Below are positions 23,286 to 34,525 of a stretch of 64,000 nt of DNA, piece after piece (position 1 is the first letter of the stretch; every line of letters starts with the position of its first letter). The translations under genes were made by a program, and so were the position numbers. Source of the DNA: Enoplosus armatus (lineage: Eukaryota > Chordata > Actinopteri > Centrarchiformes > Enoplosidae); contig NC_092200.1 of assembly GCF_043641665.1 (NCBI RefSeq), positions 5,551,694 to 5,615,693 of the forward strand. Reading direction: 5' to 3'. A model generated the notes under the pieces. The model was not told where the DNA came from and did not search any database. It saw nothing but the letters and a program-made list of their open reading frames with translations.

Positions 23286-26031
23286 TTTGGTGTACACAAG
23301 CGCCGCTCCCCAGCTTTCAGCACCACTGCTTCAATGGACAGCTCCTTCCTCGTCTAAACGGGCTCTGGTGTGTGCAGTGAAGGCCAGATGGGTCTCGGAT
23401 TGGTCTCTAGATCCCTGTTATCTTGGAGAATTTTCTGGTCTTATTATTAAATTAGTTTTCATCTTTCCGCTCATCTGCAGGATAATCAGTCTCATCTGCA
23501 TGTGTTTGCCGGGTCTGCTCTTGCAAGCCCATTTCCTTGCTGTCTCTGAACTGGATTAGCGTCTCCAGCTGGAATTAGGATACATTTGACTGTCCTATTC
23601 TCCTCTCTATTTTTCGCCAGAGGGATGCTGCAGGAAAGCATCTAAATCAGAATGAGCCTATTTGTGACACTGCTGGAGTTCAGCTAAAGGTCATTTCTCG
23701 TCCAAGCGGCCACAGTATCTTAAAACGCTGTCTTGTCTGATCTGTGTGTCCCCAGATATCTACTCTATCTGACTACTAGGGGACAGTATTTTTTGCTTGT
23801 GAACATCTGTTCTCTGATTCACATGTGTCCTTATCCGGCGTTGCCCATTTGAAAGTTACAGAGGAGAAGCCAGTACAGTAGTCAGGAATTTCGAGTGCTT
23901 CTTTTGCACACGCTTGTGTCTTATTGCTTTTCTTGTTAGTAAATCCCAAAGGATGTGGACAGGCTACTTACTTATTCATAGATGTGTAGAGAACTGCTTA
24001 TCCACATGGAATATACATAAACTCATTTGCCTTTTTATTTCTTCCCATACATGTGTTGATTGATCTTTTAGTTTTATATCTGCGCATTTATAATGGTAGC
24101 AGCAGCAGTCCAGGGCAAAGACAGCATAGCAGCAGGCATGTTCAGAGCCAGACCGGCTACATCTTTACATCTGACCTCGTGCCCAAGCTCAATCTACCCA
24201 TTTCAGAAATATGAAAAAGAATCTGATTCATTTACTCCCCGCGGGGCAGAGCAGGCTGCCTGGGAGCTTGAGAAGCTGTCACATTATTTGTTCCCTAAGA
24301 TCATATTTGTCACATAGTGTGTGCTTGTTTGGTATCACAAGGGCACGCTGGCGCTGTAAAAAGCCTGGGCGGGACACCCTGACCTCGTGACTCAGTGTGA
24401 GCGACATGGAAGGTCCTGCCATGTCAAGAAAATGACCTTACTAGAAATGAATTCTTTATGTAGCTTCTACAAAACAACGCATGCAGGCAAAGCTAGCTTT
24501 TCATACTCAGCTGTAAAGTTTTCAGCAGGTGACATGTCCAGTAATTGCTTTTGTCAGATGTATCCAATGTATCCAATATGACAAACAATTGGGATCTGTG
24601 TCCAAACAATGGCGCAGTGGCTGCACAGTTTGGTCATTTGTTTGGCTGGAAGCAAAGGGAAATATGATATAGTTGGTAGGAAATGGGAAGTCATCACTTT
24701 GGCCTGGCTGCTCCCTTTGCATCTGCAGTCTGCTTGGCTTTAATGCATTCTGTCAGATTCTGAATTTCACAACCAAATGTCTCATTATGCCTTGGCACTC
24801 TGCCTCGGGTAAGTGTACTGGCCTGGAATCAGCTGCAGTCACATCAAGCCAGTGGAAACATACATTAAAAAGAAACCCCCTAAACTGCACAGCCTCCGCC
24901 GCAAATTGGTGACGCACATTTTTAAACAAGCGAGAACGCTGGAGCAACTCATCCACTTAACAAACACTTACTGGTAAACATGATGTGATTAACATTTTCT
25001 GCAGGGTATTCATGTGACTAAATATTTGCAAGTGTTGAAACGCACCAATCTGTAGCTTCTGCTGAATTAGCAGGCGGGCAAATTTTGCAACACATAACAG
25101 AGATGTTTCAATTTTTAGATGTTTGTTTTGTTAATGCACCAGCTCGCCTCGCTTTTCACTTTGGGATATCTTTTTCCTCTATTCGCTAACATTTGTAAAG
25201 CTACTGCTACGTTCTGTTAAGGACACATCTTCTTTCATAGCTCTGCTTGTGTTCAAGTGACAAGAGAAACTCAAGTGCGGGGAGGTACAAGCACACAGAC
25301 ACAGCCCTTATGCTCAATCTCACCTTTTTTATTTTTCTATGGAGACGTCTTCAAAATTGGCAGTCTGGCTAACCTTTAGAGTAACGGATGGACATATTTT
25401 CCCTTATAATTCAGGCTGCATTCAGGCGGCATTAGCCAGAGCTCTTCTGCTACACTCACAAAAGGATTTCTTCCAATACAAATAAAGGAACCTCAATGAG
25501 GAGCAAGAAAATGGTAAAACATCTCTTGATGGAAGAATCTCTTATGGCTCGCAATCACATCTACAAGTGAGACTGAAAAAAAAACGAAAAAGGAAATGAC
25601 TTGTCTCAAACATAGGAAACAGGAAATCTTCTTCTCTGCAAGTCTTAGTGTTTGATCATATTCAACAGTCATTAGACATTTTTATGAGCATACATCATGA
25701 GTCATTTCTGACCTGGCAGAGAGAACCTGGTGTTGAGCGTGACAGTAATTCAGTTTAATAATCAAACAATATGCATCATGGGCATCAGGGCTGGTCCCAC
25801 AGATAATTACAATGGAGCCAACATAACATGTTACTATGCAAAACTACTTCATTAGCATTCTATTAGACGCTCACTGTCAAATGGGTTAGAATCATAGAGC
25901 ACAGGGCGCCGCTGCAAAGGTCAGTCTCAATAGCATCTACTCACACTTGCTGGTGCCGCAAACACAGCAGCGCAGCTGGGGAGTGGTGAGAGCAGCATGT
26001 TGAGCCCGAGAGGAGGCTGATTCAAGCTGAC

Positions 26032-26042
26032 GGGGGGGGGGG
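26032..26042. repeat. Poly-G tract (11 G)
   Basis: Run of 11 G in intron 2, with no other feature nearby. Confidence 0.85.
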
Positions 26043-26629
26043 ACATCATACGCACCGTACCCAGGGACAAGAGCTCACAGAGGAGGGAGCTCATGAGGCA
26101 TCCTGGGGGCCTCTGGGATGGTGGGAAAGCCTTTATCTGAGCCAGGGAATCAAAGAGGATGAAAACAGCAGTGTAAACTAGACTAGAGGGTAGTTATCAG
26201 CGGGGTGGGGGAAAGGACAGAAGAGGAACATTGTTTACACTTGCACGCTCTCTCACACAAATACAGGGCCGAGGCTGGAGCCGGCCATTTTTTAGATGAG
26301 GTCCCGTAAAGTCCAGAAGGAGGTCAGGACAAAGTCAGGACAATGTAAAATGAGCCAGATTCAAGACCAAAGCACGCAATAAACTGTCTTCCAGAAAAAT
26401 ATCTATGACTTTCTTTAGTGGGGCAGAAGAGAATGTAATCCAGCCTTCAACATCCAACTAATAATTGCGAAGGAATTGACTGTGGAAAAAACACTTAAAC
26501 CAAGCAAAACGCAGTCACTGAGGGTCAAGAGACGTGATTATATTATATATGGCAGATCCAGGGTCAGTTTTCCAGAATACTGTACATTACTGTATATAGT
26601 TAGAGATCTTATTTGCTTTCTGGCAGAGA

Positions 26630-26725
26630 GTCCGATTAGAAGATTTAGATCACTCTCATGTCAATAAGTTACAGCGAGCAGCCAGTTAGCTTAGCTTAGC
26701 ATAAAGACTGGAAAAAAAGGGGGAT
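26630..26725 (+). repeat. Single-arm fragment of the foldback family
   Basis: Contains CAGTTAGCTTAGCTTAGCAT followed by AAAGACTGGAAA, with AGATCACTCTCATGTC before it. This is the arm sequence of the element at 1321-1920, here without an inverted partner. Confidence 0.6.
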
Positions 26726-28719
26726 GTCAAAATCTGATCTATTCCTCTAACATCAGTAACCAGACTGCTTTAGAGAAAAAGACTGAAACTATGAAATTTA
26801 TCGCACATTTAAGGGTTTCTAGAATTATTGACTGTATATTGTACAATAGGCCAAATTATCGTATCAATATGATCATTTTCACGGCTAAGTTTCTTTTACA
26901 CGAAAAGCAATATGTCATGTTGTTTAAAGGCCTTGCGGACCCACATGATTATTACATGACGTCACCAAACTGTACAATAAGAATGACAAGGAGAGCGACG
27001 GAGATGTCAATCAAGCTCAGTTTGTACACGCCCACGCAGTCCTGAGAAAGGACTAATCAGGCAACATCAGTGAAAACGCCTGAGTGGGTAGACCAAGGGT
27101 CTGCAGGGGCTCTCAGCTGCTTCGACACATAAACTCTGAAGCCACATTTAGTCAAGAGGGCAGCTTAAACTTCATGTCCATTGGATTCACTCTAAATTTG
27201 ATAAATCTGTCAAATTAAAATGTTGTTCTCCAGACACAGTGCATAAAATGAACCAAAGCCCAATATTTGTTTACAACATGTTTGCTTAAAAAGTAGAGAG
27301 ACAACAGACAAAGACTGTTTGAAAAAGTGGTGTTGGTCTTGTACACTGAATTACTTCACATATGTTTGCACTTATTACTGAAGCTGTTTGTCTTTTTGGC
27401 AAACTTAAGTTATTATTTAGAGCTTAGATTTACTCACTCCCCCCTTGTCTCACCCCTCGGCTGGGTTCTTCAAATTTATGGTGGTCTGTTGACGGCTCGG
27501 TAAAAAACAGACGTACATCATTTTGGCACTTGGACGTACTGTATAAAATAAATACACTTTCTTGTAGCTAATAATACTGTAACTTAATTAAATATTAAGT
27601 AAATATTCTGGGCAGAGCGTGCTGTGAGATGAATTTGCTGTGTTTTATTTTATGTTTTCTGTCTGTATCCTCTTTCATGTGCAGTTTTTTTGTCTGAATA
27701 TGGGGTTGCCGAAGTTTCCTGAAATGCTGATGTATTGAATTTTCAACATCCCCAACAGGTCTGATCTTGAATAATTCAAGGGAGCGCCTCGGCCTGTGCT
27801 GAGAGTGTAGATGTACTATGAATACACACAAAAGTTAAGTTTTAAGATCTCTATTTTTTCCTCTACAAAGTGGATAACAGGTGGCCTGGAGACTATTGTG
27901 TTCGGTATAATATCAAGCATTCTTCTCTATTTCAATGAATAATGTAAGCATGGCGGGGCTCAACTGCATACAGGCAGTTCATGTATTACAGAGAAGCTGG
28001 TTAAATGTCTGCCACTCTGCCTTTTTGTGAAATATAAACATGTATTTAGTGAAGAAGCAGAAAAAAGAGAAAGATGTTGGTCAGGCATCTGCGTGCAGAG
28101 GCTACTCGACTATTCTCCTCAAAGTGTAATGAGGCACTATTGAGCGGTACTCGTTTTTCACGGACTGACTAATTACATTTCACATGGTTATCTGTATGAA
28201 ATTAAAGCAGTTTGATCTTTTCTGAAATTGCTTTTCGTACAGCCCGATACACCACCAGATAAGACACTTGAGGCATTACAAATGTTTCCTTAAAGCACAA
28301 TTACAGAGATATGAAGTTTCTTCATCTTTGTTGTTTTTCCTTTTACTACAGATACCTTCAGAGAGTCGCTCATTGTGTCAAGTGTGTTTTGAGATTGATT
28401 CATTATGTATCACCCTCTGTTGCTCATGGGATTCAAGTCTATCAAACCTCCATTGATTTAACAAACATTGAAGCCCCATAGTAATCAGATTATTGCCCAC
28501 TTTCAGCTGTAGTCCAATTTCAGAAACATCCGTCAAAGTGAGAAACTTGGTTTCCTTTTTCATGCTAAGGGAGGAAGAATAACTTGATTAACAGAGCCAG
28601 ACTTGGGAAGGTGAAACCAAATTACATGGTACCCGATAAAGCTTATCTGGGTTCTTGGAGTTGTTGCATGTAACGTCATGTTGGAAAGTACCACTGATGA
28701 AACACGCTCACGATCTAAT

Positions 28720-29060
28720 GAATGAATGGTACTTGTACCCCAGGGGGCTAACTATGCAGGAACCAGGGGGTATGTGGGAAGATTGAGGAGTAGCTCAGCT
28801 AATTGGAGAATCTGGGCCTAAATTCTGATTTGGTAAAACATATTTGTGATTAGGAGGAAAATAAACACAAGTAGACTTAAAATTTGGTGTGAGACTGATC
28901 ATTAGTATATTTATCATCACAACAACTAATGAACTCCCCCCAAAAAACTCCAACATGCCTCACACCAACATGAGTCAGTTTAACACCTATAGACCGCATA
29001 ATGCAAATGAGAGTTTGTGAAAACAAGCTAGCAAGTAAATGACTAAAAGTTATGGATGAA
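28720..29060 (+). repeat. Diverged dispersed repeat (CCCCAGGGGGCTAACTATGC)
   Basis: Contains TACTTGTACCCCAGGGGGCT, GGAACCAGGGGGTATGTGGG and GGAGTAGCTCAGCTAATTGG, and ends with a unit AAAAGTTATGGATGAATG. I recognise it as a percomorph repeat whose tail is the minisatellite seen at 13230-13420. It is immediately followed by another repeat at 29131. Confidence 0.5.
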
Positions 29061-29130
29061 TGATCAAAATGTCGGCCATCTGGCAGCCCAAACCTACTGA
29101 AACAATACAGAAAGTCTATCACAATCAAGA

Positions 29131-29508
29131 TGTTAACATGCTCACAGTGATGCTAACATGCTGATGTTTAGCAAGAATGTGTACCATGTTCAACATCTTA
29201 GTTTAGTGTGTTAGCATGCTAAGATTTGCTAAGTAGCACTTAACACAAAGCACATCTGAGGCCGATGAGAATGTCGTCAGTTTTTAAATCAAAGTACTGA
29301 CAAATTAGTATTTTGACTTGGTGATGGCGCTAGATGAAAAATCTGAGGTTCACCAAAGTTATTACAATTCATTCAGAGGAGCACATTAATGTCTGTACCA
29401 GCTTTCATGGCAATCCATCTAACAGTTGTTGAGATATTTCAGTCTGGACCAAAGTGGTGGACCCACATTTCCATCCAAAGAGCCAGGCTGCTGGCATGGC
29501 TAAAAATA
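29131..29508 (+). repeat. Dispersed repeat family 1, copy 1
   Basis: Shows the ordered motifs GCTAACATGCTGATGTTTAG, GTTAGCATGCTAAGATTTGC, GATGGCGCTAGATG (29322-29335), CATGGCAATCCATC, GTTGTTGAGATATTTC, CTGGACCAAAGTGGTGGACC and a terminal CATGGCTAAAAA. Four more copies lie downstream in the same orientation. Non-coding and unclassified. I recognise it as widespread in percomorph genomes. Confidence 0.75.
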
Positions 29509-29810
29509 TTGTAACAATATCCACTTGTCTAAATCAATTCAAATGAACACCGACATGACAGTTGGTTAGGAAATAAAGCTTGGGAACCACCGCACTACCC
29601 CTTCTCATAATGACAGTAATAAATTGCTCTGATTTATATCAATGGTAGAAAGTCTCACTAATGATTTACATGCTCTCTCTTTGTTTACTTAGTGCTCTGA
29701 GGGCTGATTCTGACGTCAGGCTGTTTTTTTTGGAAATGTTAGAGGGAAATGCATAAACGAGTTATCCGACTTTCTCACCTTAACCTGATTAATCTCACTA
29801 ATCTGCTTTA

Positions 29811-29825
29811 TGTGTGTGTGTGTGC
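29811..29825. repeat. (GT)n microsatellite
   Basis: Short GT run just upstream of the CA microsatellite at 29886. Confidence 0.8.
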
Positions 29826-29885
29826 ATGTAAACGTGCAGCTCTGCTAAAGTAACCTGAAGCCTTCTACCTCCTCTCCTCCTCCAT

Positions 29886-29924
<39 letters not shown>
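29886..29924. repeat. (CA)n microsatellite
   Basis: About 19 perfect CA units. Likely to be polymorphic. Confidence 0.95.
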
Positions 29925-29925
<1 letters not shown>

Positions 29926-30759
29926 TATCCAAAGCAACCCCCACACCCTCCTCTAGACATTTACCATCCAATGGATGAAGGGACCCTAATATGCTAAAAC
30001 CGGGGATGCATTGGCCACCTCTCGCTGTAATTAAATTCAGTCATAATGAATCATAGCCCTTAATCCTAAAACAGGCTATATTTCCACAGGGAGGAGAAAT
30101 GACCTACATGTACTAGAAAAGCTCTTAGTATAGCCTTTCTACTACTGCTTTCTTACTTGGCATCTGCTCTGAAAGCATGACAAACACACACAAACCTCAC
30201 TTTGAGCTGTGTTGAAAGTAAATGACTAGTGCGACGGGCTTATTTCCATATCAGTACTGTTTATTTATATATATCACACAGGGCGTAGTAAACAAAATCA
30301 GGTAGCAGCTTCAAAAGATTCATATCGAGTCATGTCACAGTTTGCGAGTATTTTTTAATAATGTGGTCAATTTTTTTAAAAACTTTTTGTGTGCTCTGGC
30401 TTCAGCTAATGTTTTGTGACTTGAATAGCAATGCGATGTGCAATGGCTCATTACTCTGTGGAGACGAATCTGTGCGTAGCAACACGATGCAATTAGGGTA
30501 TTGTATGAGCCAGTCATCGGGCTAATGTTGGTGATTCACAATGGTGCCTCTGCACCTTTGCTCTTGGAGGTGTATTTTATCATTTGCGGACCATGTTGGT
30601 TGCAGCCCAAGACACTGTCACTGATTCATTGTGTAAAAAAATACACTTGGCAGCAGGAGAACACAGAGATAATGCCTACTTTGTTTTTCTGTTTTGAATG
30701 GCCACAGATAGAGAAGAAATAGCGCGCTTGGTTGCAGTGCAGGGAAGTGCGTTAATTAC

Positions 30760-30930
30760 GATTTCTATCTTTGTTTTGCGTGTTTGAATCATTGTGTTGA
30801 ATTCATTAGTCTTTTTTTTTTGTATTTAATTGCACATAGTCGCTAATTGCATCACAGAATGTGAAATTTCAGCTTTTAATTCAAGCTTTTATTCTTTCCT
30901 AATAATGGGCTTCCACTATCAATCATGTGG
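30760..30930. promoter_or_regulatory. Candidate conserved non-coding element in intron 2
   Basis: A repeat-free, AT-rich block with TAATTACG (30754), TTTAATTGCAC (30825), CTAATTGCATCAC (30843) and TTTTAATTCAAGC. The homeodomain and POU-like cores are dense. Regulatory function is inferred only from this texture. Confidence 0.2.
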
Positions 30931-31033
30931 TGCTGGAAAATAGATTCTTCATCTGTGCAGATTGGGGATGGTGTTTTTTGGTAAATGTACTCGCTCCTCC
31001 ATTGCATGTCTGTCTCTTGGATAACAAGACTAA

Positions 31034-31387
31034 GGCCCTATTTACACCTGGTGTGTGTGATCTGTATCTGAATAATGACATCCGAACCACTAACTTTGAC
31101 ATTTACACCTGGTATGAATAAGCATTCTCTGATATTGATTCTGCCCACATTGTGATCGGATCTCAATATGCAAATGAATCAGGTGGTGCTGGCAGACACA
31201 GCATGTCCCAGGTCAGGGGAAGCAAAGCCAGGTGTCTTTCATTTTCAAATTACTTTTTGTGACGGAAGACTTGCTAACTGCTGCGACTTGTATGTGCTTT
31301 TTCCTAATGTGGTCGCACTGTGGCTTTTTTGACTAGATAAGATACAGGTTGTACCTTTGTACCTTAACGCCTGGTGTAAATAGGGTC
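31034..31387. mobile_element. MITE with 21-bp inverted ends and TAA target duplication (PIF/Harbinger-like)
   Basis: The left end GGCCCTATTTACACCTGGTG (31034 on) matches the reverse complement of the right end (GACCCTATTTACACCAGGCG, ending 31387), with 4 mismatches in 21. The 3-bp sequence TAA flanks both sides (31031-31033 and 31388-31390). A TAA duplication and inverted ends beginning GG/GA fit non-autonomous PIF/Harbinger elements, although the terminal sequence alone does not prove the superfamily. The element is 354 bp with no coding frame. Removing it and one TAA restores a start like that of repeat family 1 (31391 onward), so it inserted into that copy. Confidence 0.65.
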
Positions 31388-31390
31388 TAA

Positions 31391-31808
31391 GAGTCTACGG
31401 TCATGCTAGTGGCTCTGTGAGGCTGTACTTCGGCACTGCAGTACTTTAAGCGAAATGCTAACGTCAGCATGCTAACACACTCACAATATCAGTGCTACAA
31501 AGCACATCTAAGGCTAATGGCTATTTGGTCATAATCTAACGTATGGGGCAAATTTAAAATTTTGACCTGATGATGGCGCTAGATGGAAAGTTAAGGAATC
31601 CCTGAAGTTACTGTAGTTCTTGCTGAGAGGGGCACGAATGTCTCCACTAAATTTCAAGGTAATCCATGTAGAAGTAGTTGTTGAGATATTTCACTCAAAC
31701 TCGCAAATGTCAACCTTGTGGAAGCACTCGAGGAATGGTCAGGGGATCATCAAAATCGTTCAGCCTGGACCAAAGTGGTGGGCCGACAGACGGACATCCC
31801 TAAAAATG
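31391..31808 (+). repeat. Dispersed repeat family 1, copy 2
   Basis: Starts GAGTCTACGGTCATGCTAGT right after the MITE. It has GCTAACGTCAGCATGCTAAC, GATGGCGCTAGATG (31572-31585), GTTGTTGAGATATTTCACTC, CCTGGACCAAAGTGGTGGGC and an abrupt end at CCCTAAAAATG. Same orientation as the gene. The few bases left of the MITE (to about 31020) are probably part of the copy. Confidence 0.7.
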
Positions 31809-34209
31809 TATACATCCATGACAACTAACATCTGATCGTGAGAGTGAAACCAGGGAAACTAGGTTTTATCACGTATTTAATCCAAAGCCTGCGTTTAACG
31901 ACCAAATGATCAACTAAATAATCAGAATGCAAGAAGTGACCTTTGCCGTTCTCTATCTTCATCTGGGGGACAGGCGTGGCAGTAAAAGCATAATTGCTTC
32001 ACTGAACAAAACTAACCCCCCTCATTACTGACTCCACATGACTGATTTTGGACTGTTGGGGCCCAAGGCTAATTCATAAAAACGTCAATTCCCTTTCTTA
32101 CCCCAAAGCATTCATTCAATGTCAGGGACAACAGGGATGTGTTCAGTAGAAATTTTACTTTCTCATACTGGGCTTTTTTTATGCCCATAAAAAATGGAGG
32201 ACGTTTTCTGTGTGAAACATAAGCTTGTCATTTGGATTTTCTTTCATACGGCATGCTCATAACTAACCAAAAAAACATGCTCTTAATTTTCCTCTCCTTC
32301 TTTTCTGTTCTTTTCTTTCTCCTCTGTGAATACAATTCTTCCATACAAATTTAACTTTCTACAAAAACGTCTATAAAAGGCACCGCTTTTATGACATTTC
32401 AGAACTACTTGTATTAAACTTTACTTCCAGTCAATAAGACCTTGGCCTTAAGCTGATGATTGGTTAGAGCCAATGTACAATGTAAACCAAAGGTGCAAGA
32501 CAAATTATTTTCACTCCATTCAGACCAAAATTCATTTCATTTACGTCCATTTTGTCCTGCCAGTAGATATCACTTTGACACTGCCTGAATTCAGTTAAAT
32601 TTAGTGGCTCCAGAAAAGTTTGAGGGATTTCAGTGAAGATATCCTGTTCTTGGAACCCAGCCCATTCATTTTCTATGGAGGAGATGAGTTCATAGTCTGA
32701 CAGTGTTGAATTATGCCGAGAGGCTGAGGCTATGCAAAGACTATGGGATGATTCAGAGATGGATTGGGCCATGATCTAAAGTTGTTATTGAATTTGGCTC
32801 CTGATATCCCTCAGAATGAAGAATGGAGTCAGGAGAGTGATTTGCTCTTTTTTTCTCGGTGCAAGACTAAATATATTCACTACTGGAGGGATTGTGTACA
32901 CATCAAAAGTCTTCCTTCCCAAAGGCCCTCTCATGTTGGGGTTTAATAAGGTATTTTATTGTTTGAAGTAGTCCTGCTTGTTTGAGTTGTTTATAATCCC
33001 TTTGGATCGTAGCAGCACTGTTGGTAGTGTAAGAGAGATGGCATTACCCTCGTGTTTCCTTTTCTTTCTCGCCGGAACAGGGCTTCGTTTTCATTGTATA
33101 TCCCAGGTAGGCTTTTTTCATTCTGTCCCCAAAGATCTAAAGGAAGACATGAGTCTCGGGTTAGGGTTAGTATATAACTTCAATGTCAGTGGTGGGCGAT
33201 GGACGTTTGTTGCTACGTAGAGAATAGGAAGGTAAATGGAAAGCTGAGGCAAGTTGTTAACTGGAATGTGAAGGTCAAGGAAATTCCAGATAATCTATAA
33301 ATATAGAAAGAAACAGGGCAGCAGTCCTTGAACATTTCATGGTATAGGAGTGTGCATTAGCTACACTGGATTTAGTGAGCGTTAAGTTGCTCCTTGCTGT
33401 TTACAATCTTGAAATCTCAAGGAAAACAAATTCCATCGATTCCTGTAAAAGAATATGCAAGAGCTTGCTTTTTGTTTCCAAATCTCTGCAATAAGAATGA
33501 TGGCAAACTCAAAACAATCAGCAAGTTAATAATCAAATTCAGCACATTTACAAACAAAATCAAAAGGTAAAATTCTGTTCAGGTGGTATTTCGTTCGCTC
33601 CTTTCAGGCTCCTCAGATTGATCATTACCAAAACTGAAGTTTTTATATATAAAAGTTACTTTATAGGTTTGATTCAGGAGTTTATAGCATCCTTTTTACC
33701 TTGCGAGCCCTTCATTTGAAGTACTGGCTACTTGTGACCCACCATGACAGGTTGTATAGGTCAAAGAGTTATGTGCAATTCCACTAAATATGTTTTTATC
33801 TTCTTAAATTGTTTAATTTGAATATATTTTTTTAGCCCCGAAGAGGTAAAATTGAACAGGATTGATACAAGTTAGAAAAGGATAAGATGATTTTGTATAG
33901 CAGGACTCTAAGAACTCTTCTCAGACTCTTAAATATTCTCCTTTACATTTAAAACATATAGAGGACAGACTGCAGCACATAGACCGGTCCGAGGGGTGAT
34001 TCCCACACGGCCATCTGACATGAGAAATTGGTTTAGATACAAGCACAGTTTGACTTCAGCCAACGTCCAGCAGAGCAATGTGTCAAATATCTGAAATGGG
34101 CTCAGGACATATTTCTCTTGACTGTGCTCCTCAGCTGAAAACGCTCCACGTTTGACAGCAGCAGCACAAGATGGAGGTGACACCACCTAACTCTGAATGT
34201 GCAAATGTT

Positions 34210-34525
34210 GCCAATTAATCCATCAGTTGATCGACAGAAAAATAATCTGCAGCTATTTTGATAAACGATTAAACGTTTTTCATGCAAAAGTGCAACCAAA
34301 AAAGATTTCTCCATTTTATTTCACAGTAAACTGAGATATCTTTGGGTTTTGGACACTTTTTTCTTACGTTCAAGTCTCTTTCCAGAGATCAGCACCTCAC
34401 AACAACCCTTTGTGTGCGTTACTTTTCTATTATGTAACTGTTGGCCGAACAAAAGAAGACATTGGAAGACATCACCTTGGACTCTAGGCAGATTGATTGA
34501 AAGAACTGCTAGCTGCAGCCCCACA
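34210..34525 (+). repeat. Dispersed repeat (AACGATTAAACG / TCTTTGGGTTTTGGAC), interrupted
   Basis: Reads GATAAACGATTAAACGTTTT, then CAGTAAACTGAGATATCTTT and GGGTTTTGGACA at about 34345-34356. After an unrelated stretch of roughly 80 bp it resumes with CTGTTGGCCGAACAAAAGAA and GACATCACCTTGGACTCTAG. I recognise the continuous version as a common teleost repeat, so this copy carries an internal insertion. Confidence 0.6.

Noticed and set aside
33156..33169. GGGTTAGGGTTAG, telomere-like
   Set aside because: Only two units. This short match is expected by chance and is not an interstitial telomere array.
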